Source: Candidatus Rokuibacteriota bacterium
GTDB lineage: Bacteria > Methylomirabilota > Methylomirabilia > Rokubacteriales > CSP1-6
Assembly (NCBI GenBank): GCA_016177555.1
Contig: JACOVB010000042.1
Span: forward strand, 1 to 8,087
DNA: 8,087 nt
Direction: 5' to 3'
Positions 6,600-8,087 of the stretch are shown in pieces. The notes under the pieces are model-generated. The model was given only the letters and a program-made list of their open reading frames with translations, was not told the DNA's origin and did no database searches. The translations under genes were made by a program, and so were the position numbers. Positions within the stretch are counted from its first letter, which is position 1. Every line of letters starts with the position of its first letter.

Positions 6600-6762
6600 G
6601 GAGCCGGTCTCCCGCAGCGGTCGCACGGGCGCCGCCAGACGTCGTTCGTTTCGTGCCGCGTAACGTTCGTATGGAGCCGGCGTCGACTCGATCGGGCTCT
6701 CGCGGTGGGGCATCAGATCAAGACTCAACGCACGCCTCCATGACGACCACGTCATGGTTCAA
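6600..6762 (-). other. Spacer with relic of the RND gene start
   Basis: At 6762 the sequence still shows the ribosome-binding site and TTG start that begin the RND gene in block A. The first five codons are recognisable (MNHDV against MSDDV), then similarity stops near 6748 and the frame ends after 14 codons. The rest, down to the FixH-like start, carries no gene I can support. Confidence 0.65.
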
Positions 6763-7162
6763 CGCACACCCCCTTGATCGCGAGCCCGCTGCACACGGGA
6801 ACGACAGGGTCCCCGCTCCAATCCGTGGCGACCTCCACGGCGCCCCGGAGGCTGGCGTCGCGGCGCGCCGAGAATTGGACGACGTAATCGTGCCGTCCCG
6901 CCGCGTGGAACACGGCCCGGATCCCCCCCGGGACGTGGAACACCCCGTGCCCTGCCTCGTCCCCCGCGAACTGGATGTGGATCATCCGTCCCGACCGGCT
7001 GACGAAGGTGACGCGCTGGCCTTCGGTGGCCGGCAGCACCGGCGGTCGACGCGCCGTTGCCTCGATGACGACCTCGCCCGCAGCCTCCGCCGCGAATGCT
7101 CCCACGGCCCCCATCAGCCTCAATTGCCCGACGAGGAGGGCGCGGCCCAGGAGGATCGGCAC
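6752..7162 (-). CDS. Cupredoxin-like domain protein, copy B, start codon lost
   Basis: This is the homologue of the copy A protein. The reading frame is intact from the signal peptide (ILLGRALLVGQLRLMG) to the stop, with one codon missing near the end. His65, His75, His89 and His94 (copy A numbering) and both C-terminal cysteines are kept; His99 is Gln. The ATG that starts copy A is ACG here (7171-7169). The coordinates given use the next in-frame candidate, a GTG three codons later, which has only a badly spaced GAGG upstream. Preservation of the frame and signal peptide suggests the protein was under selection until recently or is still made from this weak start. The stop lies about 150 nt before the FixH-like start. 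Confidence 0.65.
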   Translation of the reverse strand: MPILLGRALLVGQLRLMGAVGAFAAEAAGEVVIEATARRPPVLPATEGQRVTFVSRSGRMIHIQFAGDEAGHGVFHVPGGIRAVFHAAGRHDYVVQFSARRDASLRGAVEVATDWSGDPVVPVCSGLAIKGVCVEP

Positions 7163-7332
7163 CGGCCTCGTGGTTGATCGGTGCCCGGAACGGGGCGGAG
7201 GAGCAGCGTCTCGCTGCCAGGCCGGCCTTCGACGTGAGTCCGGGCCTCGCCGCGGCCTCCCGGCGCGCCCACGAGGGCGACCGCCAGGGTACCGAGCAAG
7301 ACGGCACAGTACCTCCGCGAGTTCTTCGACAT
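7120..7332 (-). pseudogene. HtrA-like protease remnant, copy B (internal deletion)
   Basis: The ATG, its GGAGGAGG site and the 38-residue N-terminus (signal peptide LLGTLAVALVGAPG) align with the intact protease. The frame then jumps straight to the last residues, ETLLLRPVPGTDQP. Compared with copy A, bases corresponding to 1448-2328 (881 bp) are replaced by 8 bp, a net loss of 873 bp or 291 codons, so the frame is kept. His, Asp, Ser and the PDZ domain are all gone. The original stop has become CGA, so the frame runs on for 16 residues into the cupredoxin gene in another frame. It could still make a 70-residue peptide but not a protease. Confidence 0.9.
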
Positions 7333-7440
7333 GCCTCCTCCGCGAGGCAGGTGGGGAGCGCCTGCGTCGTGAATGGACCCCCTGTAAGCGAGCGCGCGAC
7401 TCCTGCGCGCACCCGTACGGCCGGGGACAGAAGGGATCGA

Positions 7441-7728
7441 CTAGGAGCCGGTCGCGAACTTCGGAGGCGGGTCGAGCGGGCGGAACGCGGCGACGCGCGG
7501 CGGCGACAGCGGCCCAGCCGGCAGAGCAGCGCTTTCGGCGAAATAGGGCAGGGTCACGAAGAAGCTCACCAGGAAGAACCCGGCGCACACGTCCGGCGAC
7601 ATGCCGGCATGATGGGTGCCCGTGCTGGCAACCTGGAAGAGGCAGAGGCTCAGGGCCAGCGCAACCAGGATCATGGCGATCGGAAGTGAGCGCCCGGCCC
7701 AGCTCGGCATCAGGGATCGTCCGGTCAT
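7441..7728 (-). CDS. Small two-helix membrane protein with HHAGM...C motif, copy B
   Basis: The 95 residues are the same length as copy A. The helices (LPIAMILVALALSLCLFQVA; FFLVSFFVTLPYF) and the loop STGTHHAGMSPDVC are preserved, while residues 64-84 are diverged. No frameshift or stop is present, in contrast to the ruined protease beside it, so this gene seems to be maintained on its own. The ATG at 7728 matches the copy A start. The same frame is open upstream to an ATG at 8010 that follows a GGAG site, which would give a 189-residue product, but the added residues are Arg/Ala-rich, have no counterpart in copy A, and run across phosphorylase-derived DNA in another frame. I prefer the short form. 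Confidence 0.68.
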   Translation of the reverse strand: MTGRSLMPSWAGRSLPIAMILVALALSLCLFQVASTGTHHAGMSPDVCAGFFLVSFFVTLPYFAESAALPAGPLSPPRVAAFRPLDPPPKFATGS

Positions 7729-7769
7729 ATCAAGTTCCAGAGCAGACTCTAGCAAACAGCATACCATAC

Positions 7770-7913
7770 ATGTCCCAGCGGCACCTCCGGCTCGGGCCAG
7801 CGGGGAAAGACGTCCTGGAAGAGCCGGCGGTTCACCGCGCCGTGCAGACCACTCACGCCGCTGACCGCGCCGCTGCCCTGTAGCGCCAGCTACGCCATGG
7901 TGTTGTCGTTCAC
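7770..7913 (-). pseudogene. Alpha-glucan (glycogen) phosphorylase fragment
   Basis: About 48 codons translate to NTMA, a stop (TAG at 7892-7890), then LALQGSGAVSG, VSGLHGAVNRRLFQD and VFPRWPEPEVPLGH. In GT35 phosphorylases of the short bacterial type this is the conserved stretch with VNGVSxLHGxVSRxMW...FPxWPExEVPxGHVTNGVH. The fragment stops at GH(V), exactly at the block B boundary, where TNGVH would follow. It has no start codon, one in-frame stop and no pyridoxal-phosphate region, so it is dead. Neither end has matching phosphorylase sequence elsewhere in the window. Confidence 0.75.
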
Positions 7914-7937
7914 TCAGCCCCCGCCAACGCGCCCGTG

Positions 7938-7963
7938 CCTCGATGCCCTTGCAGGCATCGAGG
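7938..7963 (-). terminator. Perfect 10-bp stem-loop, possible terminator
   Basis: The arms CCTCGATGCC (7938-7947) and GGCATCGAGG (7954-7963) pair without mismatch around a 6-nt loop, about 50 nt after the stop of the right-edge cupredoxin gene in the direction of transcription. No U-run follows, so it is either a U-less terminator, a binding palindrome or part of a structured leader. Confidence 0.4.
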
Positions 7964-8013
7964 TGCGCCGCCTGCGCGCAGCAGTGCCGGCCGATCGACA
8001 CGCGGTTCATGCC

Positions 8014-8087
8014 CTACTCCACGATGACCTTGCCGCGGAACATTCCCATCTGGCAGGCGAACTCGTATTCCCCCGGCGCCTTGGGGA
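8014..8087 (-). CDS. Cupredoxin-domain protein, C-terminal end (partial)
   Basis: The last 23 codons read PKAPGEYEFACQMGMFRGKVIVE, then TAG. The PGEYEFxCxMGMxRGxIxV ending is the C-terminal strand and copper loop of Cupredoxin_1-type domains, with Cys followed by Met-Gly-Met as probable copper ligands. Such domains occur as small periplasmic proteins or fused to metal transporters; the rest lies beyond the window. It is unrelated in sequence to the two cupredoxin-like proteins of blocks A and B, which lack this Cys. Confidence 0.8.
   Translation of the reverse strand, partial: PKAPGEYEFACQMGMFRGKVIVE

Larger units (their letters stand above)
6748..7769 (-). repeat. Direct segmental duplication, block B (degraded copy)
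   Basis: This is the homologue of 980-2872 in the same orientation. It keeps the small membrane gene, the co-linear 108-nt spacer, the GGAGGAGG site and first codons of the protease, and the cupredoxin-like gene, but it has lost 873 bp of protease. Nucleotide differences are scattered throughout, so it is not a recent copy. Its upstream edge at 7769/7770 abuts the phosphorylase fragment exactly; its downstream edge lies in the fifth codon of the former RND gene. Confidence 0.92.

Noticed and set aside
5925..6755. FixH-like gene starting at ATG 6755, overlapping the cupredoxin stop
   Set aside because: It would bury the signal peptide 52 residues inside the protein; the ATG at 6599 gives a normal export signal.
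7441..8010. A 189-residue fused protein starting at ATG 8010
   Set aside because: The start has a fair ribosome-binding site, but the extra 94 residues lack any counterpart in copy A and cross phosphorylase-derived DNA in the wrong frame.
1..8087. CRISPR arrays, tRNA or rRNA genes, plus-strand genes
   Set aside because: No regularly spaced short repeats, no cloverleaf-like segments and no rRNA signature stretches were seen on either strand; all supported genes are on the minus strand.

Overview
This is a GC-rich bacterial window in which every recognisable gene or gene remnant is read from the minus strand, so transcription runs from the right end to the left. The taxon cannot be fixed from the sequence. 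The GC content and the gene mix (RND efflux, cupredoxins, FixH-like and NapH-like membrane proteins, an HTH-plus-serine-recombinase module) would fit an uncultivated soil or subsurface lineage such as Rokubacteria/Methylomirabilota or a deltaproteobacterial group; this is inference only.

Layout in transcriptional order. Right edge (8087-7770): the last 23 codons of a cupredoxin-domain protein, a perfect stem-loop, then a broken fragment of an alpha-glucan phosphorylase. Block B (7769-6748): a small membrane protein, a protease gene reduced to its signal peptide and last codons, and a cupredoxin-like secreted protein whose start codon is mutated. Middle (6599-4432): a FixH/YtkA-like periplasmic protein translationally coupled to a polytopic 4Fe-4S NapH/NosR-like membrane protein, followed by a terminator-like hairpin. 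Insertion zone (4330-2873): a short relic of a second NapH-like gene abuts a 5'-truncated HTH gene and a 3'-truncated serine recombinase, followed by about 250 bp of unassigned DNA. Block A (2872-980): the intact version of block B, with a small two-helix membrane protein, a full HtrA/DegP-like protease and a cupredoxin-like protein, running by overlapping start and stop codons into an RND efflux permease that leaves the window at base 1.

Blocks A and B are a direct, diverged segmental duplication. Copy A looks functional. Copy B has lost 873 bp in frame from the protease, carries a single base change that removes both the protease stop and the next gene's start, and ends five codons into the lost efflux gene. 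The working model is a cell-envelope module, probably linked to copper or another metal or to redox stress: a small membrane protein with an HHAGM...C motif, an HtrA-type quality-control protease, a secreted cupredoxin-fold protein and an RND pump. The genes lie beside a second envelope redox pair (FixH-like plus NapH-like). The family assignments of the protease, RND permease, FixH-like, NapH-like and recombinase genes are firm; the common metal role is inference.
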